DNA of 33,166 bases. Source: Chloroflexota bacterium (GTDB taxonomy: Bacteria; Chloroflexota; Dehalococcoidia; Lucifugimonadales; G022566795). Position 1 is the first letter of the stretch; each line of letters begins with the position of its first letter. Shown in pieces: positions 7,528-15,660 of the stretch. The position numbers and the translations under genes are program-made. The DNA lies in assembly GCA_022566795.1 (NCBI GenBank), contig JADFIF010000015.1, positions 1 through 33,166 of the forward strand. Direction: 5' to 3'. A model generated the notes under the pieces. The model did no database searches and was not told where the DNA came from. It worked only from the letters and a program-made list of their open reading frames with translations.

Positions 7528-9784
7528 GGGAATACGACCTTTGCGTGACCCTGCGCCGAATGAAGAACCTGACAAACCCTATAATGACGAACAAGATCGG
7601 CACCCCGACGACGTTGGCGAGCCGGACCACCCTCTGGTGCGTTGTCGAGCTGAAAAGCAGCTGGCGCGACGACACAACCTTGTCGCGTACGCTGGCCAAA
7701 GCGTCCTCCTGGGCCAGCCAGTCGATCAGATTGAGCGCCAGCAGCAGATTGTCCGGGCTACGATTGGCCAGAGAGTCGGTGAGCCAATCGGAGTCTCCGA
7801 CGATCACAAGCCTAAAGTCACCTGTCGTGTCTCCCGCGTCGCCCCGTCCCGTCACTGTCACGCCCATGAGGCTTTCGATGAGATTTTGCTGAGTAACGTT
7901 GTCGAACACCGGACTGTTCGGTCTCAGATCGCCGGGATTGAAGTCGATGGCGGCGAAGGAGGTCGTCTCTAGAAGAGGGACCACGTCCACCTCGCCGATC
8001 GGTGCGTCCGTGATCCCCAGCGGACTGGCCCACGGCAGTACGGCCGACTGAACCCCCCCGGCTACCTTTTGGTCCGCTATCGGAACCCGCATCCAGTACG
8101 GATATTCCCGGGGCGTGTCTCCGAGCTGCGTAGTGAAGACCAGCGTCTCATGAGAGCGCAGGTCGAATACTAGGTTTTCGTCGACCACTATCCCATAGCG
8201 ACTCACGAAGCCTGCGAAGCTGTTCGGATTGGGAATGGCCACGAGGCCGACCGACGGATCCACAACGAACATGTCGATGAGGACCATAGCCTTGCCGCCG
8301 TTCGCCAGGTATCCATGCAGTGACTCCTGAACGGCGTCTGGAACCTGCTGCGTGGGGCCGGCAATGATCAGAACGTCGACTCCCGACAGGTCCAGCGACC
8401 CTCCGTCGACGGCTGAGACTTGCCTCACCTCGTACGCACCCTGCAGCTCACCGGCCAGAATCGTAAGGTCGACGTCCGCGGCCTTTTCACCGTATCCGGT
8501 CAGGAAGGCGACGCTCTTGAGAGTATTGGCGATCATCTTGTTGGTCTGCGACGCCAGCCGATACTCGAAGCCGTCCACCGTAGGAATGAACGGCAGAACC
8601 TCCCGGCGGTCCGTATATGTCATCGTAAGCCCGAGGTACCCGATTTTCCGGCTCACCTCCGTCTGGCCTACCTCAGCGAATTCCCGCGGCGGTATGCCCG
8701 CAAGGCTGGCCTCTCGCCGAGCATCCGGGTCGTCCAGCGGAAACTTCTCCACGATCTTAACCTTGCCGTCCGAGCCGGCCGCGAAATCCCTGAGGAAGTC
8801 GGTGACGTCTCGCGTCACCAGCGAGATCTGCGGAGGCGGGTCCTTCGACTTGTAAAGGGTTATAGTCACCAGGTCGTCTAGGTCTGAAATTATCTTCACC
8901 GTGCCCGGGCTGAGAGTGAACAGCTTGTCGCTGGTCAGGTCCAGGCGGCCGCCGATGGAGCTACCGAACCAGCCCACCAGCAGGCTAAAGACTATCAGCC
9001 CGGCGACGCCAAGCTGGAGATTCCGATATTGAGGCGAGAAGTGGCTAAGGCTCTTGCCGCGGATCGTCAGGAATGTCGCGCTAAGGAACGTGGACGTCAA
9101 CGCGACGAAGTAGAGCACGTCCCGCAGGTCTATGACCCCTCGCGCGATGCTGGAGAAGTGCGTGACCGGACTCAGAGACTGCACGAGTCCCGCCACCCTG
9201 TCCGGCAGCGTGACGGCAACCTGCTCCAGCCCCATAAGCATGAGCAGAACGATGAACGTCAGGCCCAGGAGAAAGGCGACGATCTGATTGCGCGTCAAGC
9301 TCGACGTGAACAGCCCAATGGCGACGAACGACGCCGCCAGGAACATCCCGCCAACGTACTGCGCGACGACCGCGCCCCAGTCCATGTCTCCCGCCGTTTC
9401 AAGTGCCAGCGGAATGCCCAGGGTCGCGGCCATCCAGAGCGTCACGAACAAGAACCCGGCGAGGAACTTGCCGAGCAGCACTATCCAGGCCCTGACCGGT
9501 TGGGTCAACAGGAGTTCGAGTGTGCCGTCTCGCTGCTCCTCCGCCAGCAGCCGCATCGTCGCGGCGGGCGTGAGGAACGCCAGTACCCAGGGGAGCGACG
9601 GCCTGTCTATGGCAAATTCGACGCTGAACAGCGGCCGTAACGAGGCCTCCAGCGTCAGTATCGTGGTGCGAAAGAACCACCATGATAGCAGCGCCACGAA
9701 GACCACGATGAGGATGTAGCCCGTGGGTTGATCGAAGTAGGCCCGCAGGTCCTTCCGGACGAGGGCGAATAGCGACGAGCGCAT
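7517..9784 (-). CDS. GldF-GldG fusion: ABC-2 type permease joined to GldG-like auxiliary domain
   Basis: A 755-residue fusion. Residues 1 to about 270 form an ABC-2 permease (GldF-like) with six hydrophobic segments, starting with GYILIVVFVALLSWWFF and including the conserved RLLAEEQRDGTLELLLTQPV loop that contacts the ATPase. The next membrane helix (LGVAGLIVFSLLVGWFG) opens a GldG-like region (ABC_transp_aux) of about 430 residues outside the membrane, with LFTLSPGTVKIISDLDDLVTITLY and DVLIIAGPTQQVPD. A final helix (VVGVPILFVIIGFVRFF) and a basic tail end the protein. GldFG with GldA is needed for gliding in Bacteroidetes, but in other phyla homologues are widespread with unknown substrates. 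It starts 5 bp after the ATPase gene and overlaps the DUF4340 gene. Confidence 0.88.
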   Translation of the reverse strand: MRSSLFALVRKDLRAYFDQPTGYILIVVFVALLSWWFFRTTILTLEASLRPLFSVEFAIDRPSLPWVLAFLTPAATMRLLAEEQRDGTLELLLTQPVRAWIVLLGKFLAGFLFVTLWMAATLGIPLALETAGDMDWGAVVAQYVGGMFLAASFVAIGLFTSSLTRNQIVAFLLGLTFIVLLMLMGLEQVAVTLPDRVAGLVQSLSPVTHFSSIARGVIDLRDVLYFVALTSTFLSATFLTIRGKSLSHFSPQYRNLQLGVAGLIVFSLLVGWFGSSIGGRLDLTSDKLFTLSPGTVKIISDLDDLVTITLYKSKDPPPQISLVTRDVTDFLRDFAAGSDGKVKIVEKFPLDDPDARREASLAGIPPREFAEVGQTEVSRKIGYLGLTMTYTDRREVLPFIPTVDGFEYRLASQTNKMIANTLKSVAFLTGYGEKAADVDLTILAGELQGAYEVRQVSAVDGGSLDLSGVDVLIIAGPTQQVPDAVQESLHGYLANGGKAMVLIDMFVVDPSVGLVAIPNPNSFAGFVSRYGIVVDENLVFDLRSHETLVFTTQLGDTPREYPYWMRVPIADQKVAGGVQSAVLPWASPLGITDAPIGEVDVVPLLETTSFAAIDFNPGDLRPNSPVFDNVTQQNLIESLMGVTVTGRGDAGDTTGDFRLVIVGDSDWLTDSLANRSPDNLLLALNLIDWLAQEDALASVRDKVVSSRQLLFSSTTHQRVVRLANVVGVPILFVIIGFVRFFIRRRVTQRSYSREK

Positions 9785-9789
9785 ACCTT

Positions 9790-10788
9790 CTATTCGTCCA
9801 CGCCGCCTTCGGCGGTCAGGCGGTGGAATACGTCCTCGAGATGTGCGACCTCTTCGTGCAGCTCCCAGAGGATCCAGTCATGGCGTTTCGCGAGGCGGAA
9901 GATCTCAGGGCGGATATCCTCATCTCCGTCGATCGACACGACGTAGCGCTTCCGGCCGTCCACTGGAGCCTGGCGCTCAACTGACGTCACGCTGTCGAGC
10001 TTCGCGAGCGCCGACTCGACCTCGCTTCCTTCGACCTCGACGTACACCGAGCGCATGCCCTCGGCCTTTTTGAGCAAGTCCTGCACAGGGCTGTCGGCTA
10101 TGAGGCGTCCGCGATTGATTACGAGGACCCGCTGGCAGGTGTTCTCGACCTCCTGCATAACGTGCGTGCTCAGCAGGACGGTGCGCTCTTTGCCAAGGGA
10201 TCGGATGAGGTCGCGTATTGTCAGGCGCTGGTTCGGGTCGAGGCCCTCGGTTGGCTCGTCCAACACGAGTATCGACGGGCGATGCAGGATGGCCTGCGCC
10301 AGGCCTACGCGCTGCCTGTAGCCCTTGGAAAGCTGGCTTATGGGCCGGTAGTAGACCTCGGTGAGTCCAGCCTCTTCCAGCGTCTGGTCCAGGTTTTCCT
10401 TCTTCGCTGCCCGCGACATGCCTCGAAGGTCTGCCACGAAGGTGAGATAGTCCCGGACCAGCATCTCCCCGTAGAGGGGGTTGTTTTCCGGCAGGTAGCC
10501 GATGTGCTGGCGCGTGGCCACGTCGTTGTCCTGCGTGTCGAGGCCGTTGATGTTGATCCGGCCCGCATCCGGCGTGTAGTAGGAGGTGAGCATCCGCATC
10601 GTAGTCGTCTTGCCCGAGCCATTGGGACCCAGGAATCCCACGACCTCTCCCTTGCGGATTTCGAAGGTGACGTCCTGAACGGCTTTTGTGGCGCCGAAAC
10701 TCTTGCTGACGCCACTGACCTGCAGCGTCAATGCGTCGCCGTTTCGCGCACCTGCGGCAGCTTCTCTCTTTGTTTCCGCTTCGGCCAT
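9790..10788 (-). CDS. GldA-like ABC transporter ATP-binding protein
   Basis: A 332-residue ATPase that partners the GldF-GldG fusion. It has Walker A GPNGSGKTT (residues 54-62), the Q-loop GYLPENNPLYGEMLVRDYL typical of GldA/CcmA-type ATPases, signature LSKGYRQRVGLAQ, Walker B ILVLDEPTEGLD, and an H-loop in LSTHVMQEVE. A C-terminal domain of about 100 residues follows, as in DrrA/GldA-type exporters. The frame extends to a GTG at 10806 with no ribosome site; the ATG at 10788 follows AAGG by eight bases and is preferred. Residues 1-18 are a charged, alanine-rich leader. It is the first gene of the operon, with a 5' leader of roughly 275 nt from the candidate promoter near 11072. Confidence 0.9.
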   Translation of the reverse strand: MAEAETKREAAAGARNGDALTLQVSGVSKSFGATKAVQDVTFEIRKGEVVGFLGPNGSGKTTTMRMLTSYYTPDAGRININGLDTQDNDVATRQHIGYLPENNPLYGEMLVRDYLTFVADLRGMSRAAKKENLDQTLEEAGLTEVYYRPISQLSKGYRQRVGLAQAILHRPSILVLDEPTEGLDPNQRLTIRDLIRSLGKERTVLLSTHVMQEVENTCQRVLVINRGRLIADSPVQDLLKKAEGMRSVYVEVEGSEVESALAKLDSVTSVERQAPVDGRKRYVVSIDGDEDIRPEIFRLAKRHDWILWELHEEVAHLEDVFHRLTAEGGVDE

Positions 10789-10884
10789 GGTGGTCGCCGC
10801 CTTCACTAAGAAGCTATCTCAAGAGGGCAAATGCCTTGTTCCCACTCACTCGCCCTCAGGGTCTTTTTGTTCCTGGGGGCACGT

Positions 10885-10909
10885 CCCTTCGACAGGCTCA
10901 GGGCAGGCT
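10885..10909. repeat. Dispersed GC-rich repeat element (core CTTCGACAGGCTCAGG)
   Basis: The stretch contains CCCTTCGACAGGCTCAGG followed by GCAGGCT. I recognise this core as one recurring in intergenic DNA of many environmental bacterial assemblies, where spurious translations such as LSLSKG or FDRLRAG appear. Adjacent sequence holds further short inverted pieces (CCCCTTG/CAAGGGG at 10917-10930). The element lies within the 5' leader of the ABC operon. The claim that it is dispersed rests on recognition, because only one copy is in this window. Confidence 0.5.
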
Positions 10910-11071
10910 CCCCAGACCCCTTGCCCAAGGGGTTAGCCCTCTGGGCTCCCGGGGCGCCGGGTTTTGAGATAGTCACTAAGCATACGCAGACGCGTTCGGG
11001 TTCGGATGCACGGTCCCCACCGCCCCGATTCGCACGCGCCGCCCATGACAACGCGTCATCAAGCAACGGAC

Positions 11072-11080
11072 ATTATACCA
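11072..11080 (-). promoter_or_regulatory. Extended -10 promoter of the Gld-type ABC operon
   Basis: On the minus strand the sequence reads TGGTATAAT: a perfect TATAAT with the TGn extension. No good -35 box is visible, which extended -10 promoters do not require. Transcription would start near 11065 and give a leader of about 275 nt, including the repeat element, before the ATG at 10788. Confidence 0.5.
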
Positions 11081-11286
11081 ACCCAGGTCTAGGCGCGCGT
11101 CTCGGGCACCCGGAGTTTGGCGGCGCCCAAGGCGGCGGTGAGTGGTGCAGAGGGCACGACGGCCGGTCGAAGGGATAGGGCCTGGCGCTTTGGACATCCC
11201 ACACGCCGCAGGGCTGGTCCAAGACCCTGCTCATACACAGGGTGGCCGAAAGAGCTACCGCAAACGCCTTGCCAGCGCCCTGCCAG

Positions 11287-12888
11287 CTAGTCGTTGTACG
11301 GTGCTGGCAGCTTGGCGGGATTGAGCTCAGTAATCAGCGACTCGGTGGTCAGCACCATTCCCGCGACGCTGGCGGCGTTTTCGAGAGCTGAGCGAGTGAC
11401 CTTGGCGGGGTCGACGATCCCCATCTCGAACATCTTGCCGAACCGGTCAGCCTCCGCATCGAAGCCCCAGTCGCCCTCGCCTTTCCGGACTTGGTCGAGA
11501 ACGACCTCTCCTCCGAAACCTGCATTGGACGCGATGAGCTTCACGGGAGCCTCTGCCGCCGCTGCCACGATGTCGAAACCTATCCGCTCGTCGCCCGTGG
11601 CCTGGATCTTGTCCTTAGTCGCCTGGACCGCGCGCACCAGTGCCGTGCCTCCTCCCGGGACGATGCCCTCCTCCATAGCGGCGCGCGTGGCCGCAAGCGC
11701 GTCTTCCAGTCGCTGCTTTTTCTCTCGCAGCTCGATCTCCGTGGCGGCGCCGACCCGGATTACAGATACGCCACCCGACAGCTTCGCGGCCCGCTCCTCA
11801 AGCTTTTCTCGATCGTAGTCCGACGTTGTGTCCTCGGCCTGCTGCCTGATCTGACTGACTCGCGCCTGGATCGCCGAAGCGTCACCACCGCCCTCCACAA
11901 AGGTCGTGTCGTCCTTTGTGGCAATTATCCGGCGGCAGCGCCCCAGGTCGGAGATTTCAACGGAGTCGAGGGCGCGGCCGATGTCCTTGCTTATGACGGT
12001 CGCCCCGAACAGGATGCCCATGTCCTCGAGGATCGCCTTGCGCCGGTCGCCAAAGCCTGGAGCCTTGATGGCGAGGCAGCTTAGGTTACCCTTGATCTTG
12101 TTCACGACCAGCGTCGCCAACGCCTCGCCTTCGATGTCCTCGGCGATGACGACAATGTTCTTGCTCACGGGACTCAGCTTCTCCAACAGCGGAAGCAGGT
12201 CCGCCATGGCCGAGATCTTCTCCGTGGTGACGAGGACGTACGGCTCCTCGATCTCCGCCGTCATCTTCTCGGCATTGGTGACGAGATAAGGAGAGACAAA
12301 GCCGCGGTCGACCTGCATGCCTTCTACGTACTCGATCTCGTAGGTAAGGCCTTTGGACTCCTCGACCGTGACGATTCCGGCGGCGCCGAGTTTGTGCAAG
12401 ATGCCGGCGATGATTCCGCCCATCTCCTCGTCGTGAGACGAGAGAACGGCGACCTGCGTTATCTGCTCCTTCCCGGAGACGGTCTGGGCCATGGAGGTGA
12501 TCTCGGCCTTGATGGCATCGACGGCCTTCTCTATCCCACGCTTGAGGGACATCGGCTCCGCGCCGGCGGCCACGTTCTTGAAGCCCTCGTGAAGCATCGC
12601 CTGGGCGAGGATCGTGGAGGTCGTCGTGCCATCGCCGACGGCATCGTTGGTCTTGCTGGCGGCCTCTTTGAGTAGCTGGGCTCCCATGTTCTCGAAGGGC
12701 TCCTTGAGCTCGATCTCCTTGGCGATGGTTACGCCGTCACTGCATACGAGAGGCGACCCAAAGTCCTTGTCTAGGATGACGTTGCGTCCGGCGGGGCCGA
12801 GTGTGACTCCGACGGCTCTCGCGAGGGTATCCATCCCGTCCATTAGACGAGATCGCGCGTCCGCACTGAACTGAAATTGCTTGGCCAT
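11287..12888 (-). CDS. groEL: Chaperonin GroEL (Hsp60)
   Basis: A 533-residue group I chaperonin that folds proteins inside a double seven-membered ring using ATP. Highly conserved elements are present: TLGPAGRNVILDKDFGSP (with the Asp equivalent to E. coli D52), NDAVGDGTTTSTILAQAM (D87 equivalent), GFGDRRKAILEDM, and LEDALAATRAAMEEGIVPGGGTAL (D398 equivalent). The C-terminus ends KLPAPYND and lacks the Gly-Gly-Met tail seen in many GroELs. No groES lies beside it. A GAGGGGGG Shine-Dalgarno site precedes the ATG. No CIRCE operator was found upstream; an extended -10 box lies near 13032. It is probably functional, and may be one of several GroEL copies. Confidence 0.95.
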   Translation of the reverse strand: MAKQFQFSADARSRLMDGMDTLARAVGVTLGPAGRNVILDKDFGSPLVCSDGVTIAKEIELKEPFENMGAQLLKEAASKTNDAVGDGTTTSTILAQAMLHEGFKNVAAGAEPMSLKRGIEKAVDAIKAEITSMAQTVSGKEQITQVAVLSSHDEEMGGIIAGILHKLGAAGIVTVEESKGLTYEIEYVEGMQVDRGFVSPYLVTNAEKMTAEIEEPYVLVTTEKISAMADLLPLLEKLSPVSKNIVVIAEDIEGEALATLVVNKIKGNLSCLAIKAPGFGDRRKAILEDMGILFGATVISKDIGRALDSVEISDLGRCRRIIATKDDTTFVEGGGDASAIQARVSQIRQQAEDTTSDYDREKLEERAAKLSGGVSVIRVGAATEIELREKKQRLEDALAATRAAMEEGIVPGGGTALVRAVQATKDKIQATGDERIGFDIVAAAAEAPVKLIASNAGFGGEVVLDQVRKGEGDWGFDAEADRFGKMFEMGIVDPAKVTRSALENAASVAGMVLTTESLITELNPAKLPAPYND

Positions 12889-13031
12889 AAACCCCCCTCG
12901 GATCTTTGGTGTGAGCTAATCTGCGTTGATTGCCGGTAGCCGATGTCGGGCCCGTCGGAGCCCGGCAACAGACGCTTGGAGCACTCGGCGCTGGCCGGCT
13001 GCCGCTACGTCCATGACTGTTCGCGCCAACT

Positions 13032-13040
13032 ATTCTACCA
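13032..13040 (-). promoter_or_regulatory. Candidate extended -10 promoter of groEL
   Basis: The minus strand reads TGGTAGAAT (TGn plus TAGAAT, 5/6). It sits about 145 bp upstream of the groEL ATG. The -35 region is poor. The surrounding bases, GCTATGGTAGAAT, nearly repeat at 24250-24261 (GCTATGTTAGAAT), which supports a shared promoter type. Confidence 0.4.
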
Positions 13041-13092
13041 TAGCGGACGTCCTGAAATGAACTCGGACAGCCCGCCGATGCGTTGGGCTCGG

Positions 13093-13121
13093 TTGACAGG
13101 GTCAGAGCCCTCAATTAGGAT
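13093..13121 (+). promoter_or_regulatory. Sigma-70-type promoter of the NHL-repeat gene
   Basis: A perfect TTGACA at 13093-13098 is followed after 17 bp by TAGGAT (4/6) at 13116-13121. Transcription would start near 13128, about 65 bp before the ATG at 13193. Confidence 0.6.
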
Positions 13122-13192
13122 TCGGTCCATCCGGCAGAGGCCCAGAAACACGTTGTGATATTTGGCCCACCGGCGCGGGGCAAGGAGGAGAC

Positions 13193-14149
13193 ATGGTATC
13201 GAGTGTACTCGTAGGTAGCGGCGCTTTTACGTATGAGGCCCTGGCGACGTGGGAAAAGCTGCCCACGGGAGTCCGCCTGATCGAATGCCCCGGCGTGGCG
13301 GTGGATTCGAAGGACAACGTATACGTGCTCACGCGCAACCCGGACCACCCGGTCATGGTCTTCGACCGCGACGGTAGCTGGCAGAAGTCCTTCGGGCAGG
13401 GCGTCTTCAGCGACCGCACACACGGAATCTTCATCGGACCCGACGACTCGATCTTCTGTGACGACGATGGAACCCATACGGTGACGAAGTTCAACACCGA
13501 CGGCGAGCTGCTGATGACGATCGGCAACCGGGGCCAACCCTCGAAAAAGTGGGGAGGTGAGCCCTTCAACAGGCCCACCCATGCGGCGGTTTCACCCAAC
13601 ACGGGCCACATCTTCATCAGCGACGGATACGGCAACTCGCGTGTGCACAAGTATACGGCTGATGGCCAATACGTGCTCTCGTGGGGGGAGCCGGGAATCG
13701 ACGCCGGCCAGTTCATGCGGCCCCACAACGTGGTCGTAGACTCGGACGACAAGGTCTACGTTGCCGACCGCGAGTCCCATCGCGTTCAAATCTTCGACGC
13801 CGACGGAAAGTTCATCACAATGTGGAACAATATCCATCGCCCGGACGGCATGGTGATCGGGCCGGATGGGAACATCTATATCGGCGAGCTCAACGGCATG
13901 CCAGGTGTCGACGACGCGCCCGGTCTGGGACACCGTGTGAGCATTCTCAACCGACGGGGAGAGCTGCTGGCGCGCATAGGCGATCCTGAGGAGGGCGAGG
14001 AGCCAGGCAAATTCATCGCTCCTCACGGCATCGCCGTCGACTCCCGAGGCGATATCTACGTCGGCGAAGTCGCCTTCACGATACGCGGCCGCCACATGGA
14101 CCCGCCGAAGGAGCTCAAGAGCCTCAAGAAACTGCGCAAAGCCGGGTAA
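13193..14149 (+). CDS. NHL-repeat six-bladed beta-propeller protein
   Basis: A 318-residue propeller protein. Roughly six NHL-type repeats are visible, each with a core like GVAVDSKDNVYVLTRNPDHPV, GIFIGPDDSIFCDDDGTHTV, HAAVSPNTGHIFISDGYGNSRV, NVVVDSDDKVYVADRESHRV, GMVIGPDGNIYIGEL and GIAVDSRGDIYVGE. The fold resembles the lyase domain of peptidylglycine alpha-amidating enzymes, but no catalytic role can be assigned. There is no clear signal peptide, so it may be cytoplasmic. A strong AAGGAGG site (13182-13188) sits four bases before the ATG and a good promoter lies upstream, suggesting substantial expression. It is monocistronic and converges with the response-regulator gene. Confidence 0.85.
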   Translation: MVSSVLVGSGAFTYEALATWEKLPTGVRLIECPGVAVDSKDNVYVLTRNPDHPVMVFDRDGSWQKSFGQGVFSDRTHGIFIGPDDSIFCDDDGTHTVTKFNTDGELLMTIGNRGQPSKKWGGEPFNRPTHAAVSPNTGHIFISDGYGNSRVHKYTADGQYVLSWGEPGIDAGQFMRPHNVVVDSDDKVYVADRESHRVQIFDADGKFITMWNNIHRPDGMVIGPDGNIYIGELNGMPGVDDAPGLGHRVSILNRRGELLARIGDPEEGEEPGKFIAPHGIAVDSRGDIYVGEVAFTIRGRHMDPPKELKSLKKLRKAG

Positions 14150-14223
14150 CCCAGCCCGTCACCGAGGCCGCCGGCCGCGGCAGGAGACCGATGGGGACGA
14201 GGGCGTCTGAACGCCAGGATTTT

Positions 14224-14673
14224 CTACGCTGAAGGCGTGCTGCCCAAGACGTGAAGGACGCGCCTGAGACTGAAGTCGGCCTTGGGGATGACCGCCTCCA
14301 AGTGAGCGTCGTGCGCCGCTCGTTTGAGGACCTCCTCCGTGTAGGCGGTGACCAGCGCGATCTTCACGTCGGGGCGCTGCTTTTTCATCCGCCTTGCCGT
14401 CTCCAACCCGTCGATGCCAGGCAGCCGGAAGTCGAGGAGGACTAGGTCGGGCGCCACCCGGTCGAGGGCGTCGAGAGCCTCTTCGCCCGACGACGCGATG
14501 AAGCCCACCTTCAGGTGTGGCTCCAGCGTGAGCGTCAGGACGACGAGCTCCTGGAACTCTGGCGCGTCCTCGACGACCATGATCGTAGCCGGCGACGCGC
14601 CCTTCGCATCCACAGCCCCGTTGCCAGTAGCCGCCTGTGCCGGATCGATGGTGCTGCCTCCGCGTGGCGTCAT
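14224..14673 (-). CDS. Single-domain (receiver-only) response regulator
   Basis: A 149-residue protein with a CheY-like receiver domain after an unstructured leader of about 28 residues. The acidic pair is E35-D36 (VVEDAPEF), the phosphoacceptor D81 in LVLLDFRLPGIDG, the switch Thr T109 in ALVTAYTE, and the conserved Lys K131 in IPKADF. There is no output domain, so it probably acts by phosphotransfer or protein contact. No histidine kinase is nearby. AGGAGG lies eight bases before the ATG. A 13-bp tandem repeat sits just upstream at 14690-14715. Confidence 0.88.
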   Translation of the reverse strand: MTPRGGSTIDPAQAATGNGAVDAKGASPATIMVVEDAPEFQELVVLTLTLEPHLKVGFIASSGEEALDALDRVAPDLVLLDFRLPGIDGLETARRMKKQRPDVKIALVTAYTEEVLKRAAHDAHLEAVIPKADFSLRRVLHVLGSTPSA

Positions 14674-14689
14674 GCGATGCGCCTCCTAT

Positions 14690-14715
14690 GACTCATACGC
14701 TCGACTCATACGCTC
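14690..14715. repeat. Tandem 13-bp direct repeat upstream of the response regulator
   Basis: GACTCATACGCTC occurs twice in perfect tandem (14690-14702 and 14703-14715), 17 bp upstream of the response-regulator start and thus in its promoter or leader. It could be a regulator site or replication slippage. Confidence 0.6.
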
Positions 14716-14754
14716 CGGGAAAGCCTCTTTGGGCGTGGCGCAGTCTCGAGAAGA

Positions 14755-15249
14755 CTACTTCCACCCGAGGCTGCCTCCTTTGTCCGGTGTCAGCGATAGT
14801 CGGTGACCCTCGTCGCACCTGTAACGGCCCTCGCGGACGCCTTTTCGATTCCCCGAGACCGAGGAACGAATCATCTGCTTATCGCAGAAGGGGCACTTCA
14901 CACCGTGCACGACAAAGTTTCGCACCCGCTCGACATGTACGTGGGCGGTCAGGTCTGTCAGCGCGGGGAAGGTGCCGACGTACCGGATGACATAGCGAGT
15001 CGCGCTGCTTATGATGCTCTTCTCGCGAGCGCCGGCGTTTGGCGCCGTGTAGTGGTAGTCTACGTAGCCGCACTGCAGACACTCAGGCTCCTCGTAGGTG
15101 ATCCACAGGGGGGCCTCGCACCGGGGGCATACCATCCGGGAACGGGTGGACGTAATGGCCTCTGGCCGTCCCTGGGTCTCCGCGCCCTGGGTCTGCGCAA
15201 AGGAATCGTTTTCGTGCGTAACAGTGGGCCTTACAAGCGGGACAACCAC
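14755..15249 (-). CDS. Double zinc-ribbon protein of unknown function
   Basis: A 164-residue soluble protein that I do not recognise. It carries two probable zinc-binding knuckle sets: C41-x2-C44-x12-C57-x2-C60 (CPRCEAPLW...CLQCGY) and C119-x2-C122...C145-x3-H149 (CPFCDKQM...CDEGH). Between them is a mixed segment (residues 75-115) with basic and hydrophobic residues. Zinc ribbons of this type often bind nucleic acid or proteins. The GTG at 15249 follows AAGGAGGAG by a few bases, strongly supporting this start. The first 38 residues look disordered. It reads divergently from the coiled-coil genes across the 665-bp non-coding stretch. Confidence 0.75.
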   Translation of the reverse strand: MVVPLVRPTVTHENDSFAQTQGAETQGRPEAITSTRSRMVCPRCEAPLWITYEEPECLQCGYVDYHYTAPNAGAREKSIISSATRYVIRYVGTFPALTDLTAHVHVERVRNFVVHGVKCPFCDKQMIRSSVSGNRKGVREGRYRCDEGHRLSLTPDKGGSLGWK

Positions 15250-15517
15250 ACTGCTCCTCCTTCTTAATGAGCGCGGGAAGGCTTCGCCTACCCGGTCGCG
15301 GTATCTAGGATTCAGTCTGGGATGGGAACCATTACCCGAGTGTTACCTGTTTGCGCCCAGCTCCGAGCCGACGATCTGTCGGCCCGAGTTCTCGATGGCT
15401 TCTCCAGTGTCAACCGTGCCCGATGGCCGCCAAACCGAGCCTGGGTGCTCCCCTGTTCCCTCCCTGCTGTCAAAGGCTAGTTTAGGAACAGCGCATCAAA
15501 CCGGCATCAGAAATGGG

Positions 15518-15534
15518 TCCTAGTCGGACTAGGA
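15518..15534. promoter_or_regulatory. Perfect 17-bp palindrome with phased half-sites (possible operator)
   Basis: TCCTAGTC at 15518-15525 and GACTAGGA at 15527-15534 form a perfect inverted repeat around a single G. A third half-site, TCCTA, follows at 15541-15545, so half-sites begin at 15518, 15530 and 15541, about one helical turn apart. A transcription-factor site is the simplest reading. It lies between the divergent zinc-ribbon and coiled-coil genes. Confidence 0.5.
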
Positions 15535-15660
15535 AAAAGGTCCTATGTCATCTCCGCCCACCAGTGCGCGAAACGCCCTTTCAACCAGCCCTCCGGTCCA
15601 CCTCTCGCAGGGAAGGGAGGGGAATCCGAACTGAGGGTTTCCCTCATCTTTCGGGGCAGA

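Larger units (their letters stand above)
10789..11286. other. 498-bp non-coding leader between the ABC operon and groEL
   Basis: No convincing gene is present. The stretch holds the repeat element at 10885-10909 and an extended -10 promoter reading leftward at 11072-11080. GC-rich sequence runs from there to the groEL stop at 11287. I see no clear groEL terminator. Confidence 0.6.
12889..13192. other. Divergent intergenic region between groEL and the NHL gene
   Basis: A 304-bp region with no gene. It holds the candidate groEL promoter (13032-13040, leftward) and the NHL-gene promoter (13093-13121, rightward). No CIRCE inverted repeat (TTAGCACTC/GAGTGCTAA) is present. Confidence 0.6.

Noticed and set aside
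12889-13000. CIRCE operator upstream of groEL
   Set aside because: A TTAGCTCAC sequence resembles one half-site loosely, but the matching inverted half is missing.
14202-14224. Terminator between the NHL and response-regulator genes
   Set aside because: GGCGT-CTGA-ACGCC gives only a 5-bp stem, and the T tract is short and interrupted; too weak to call.
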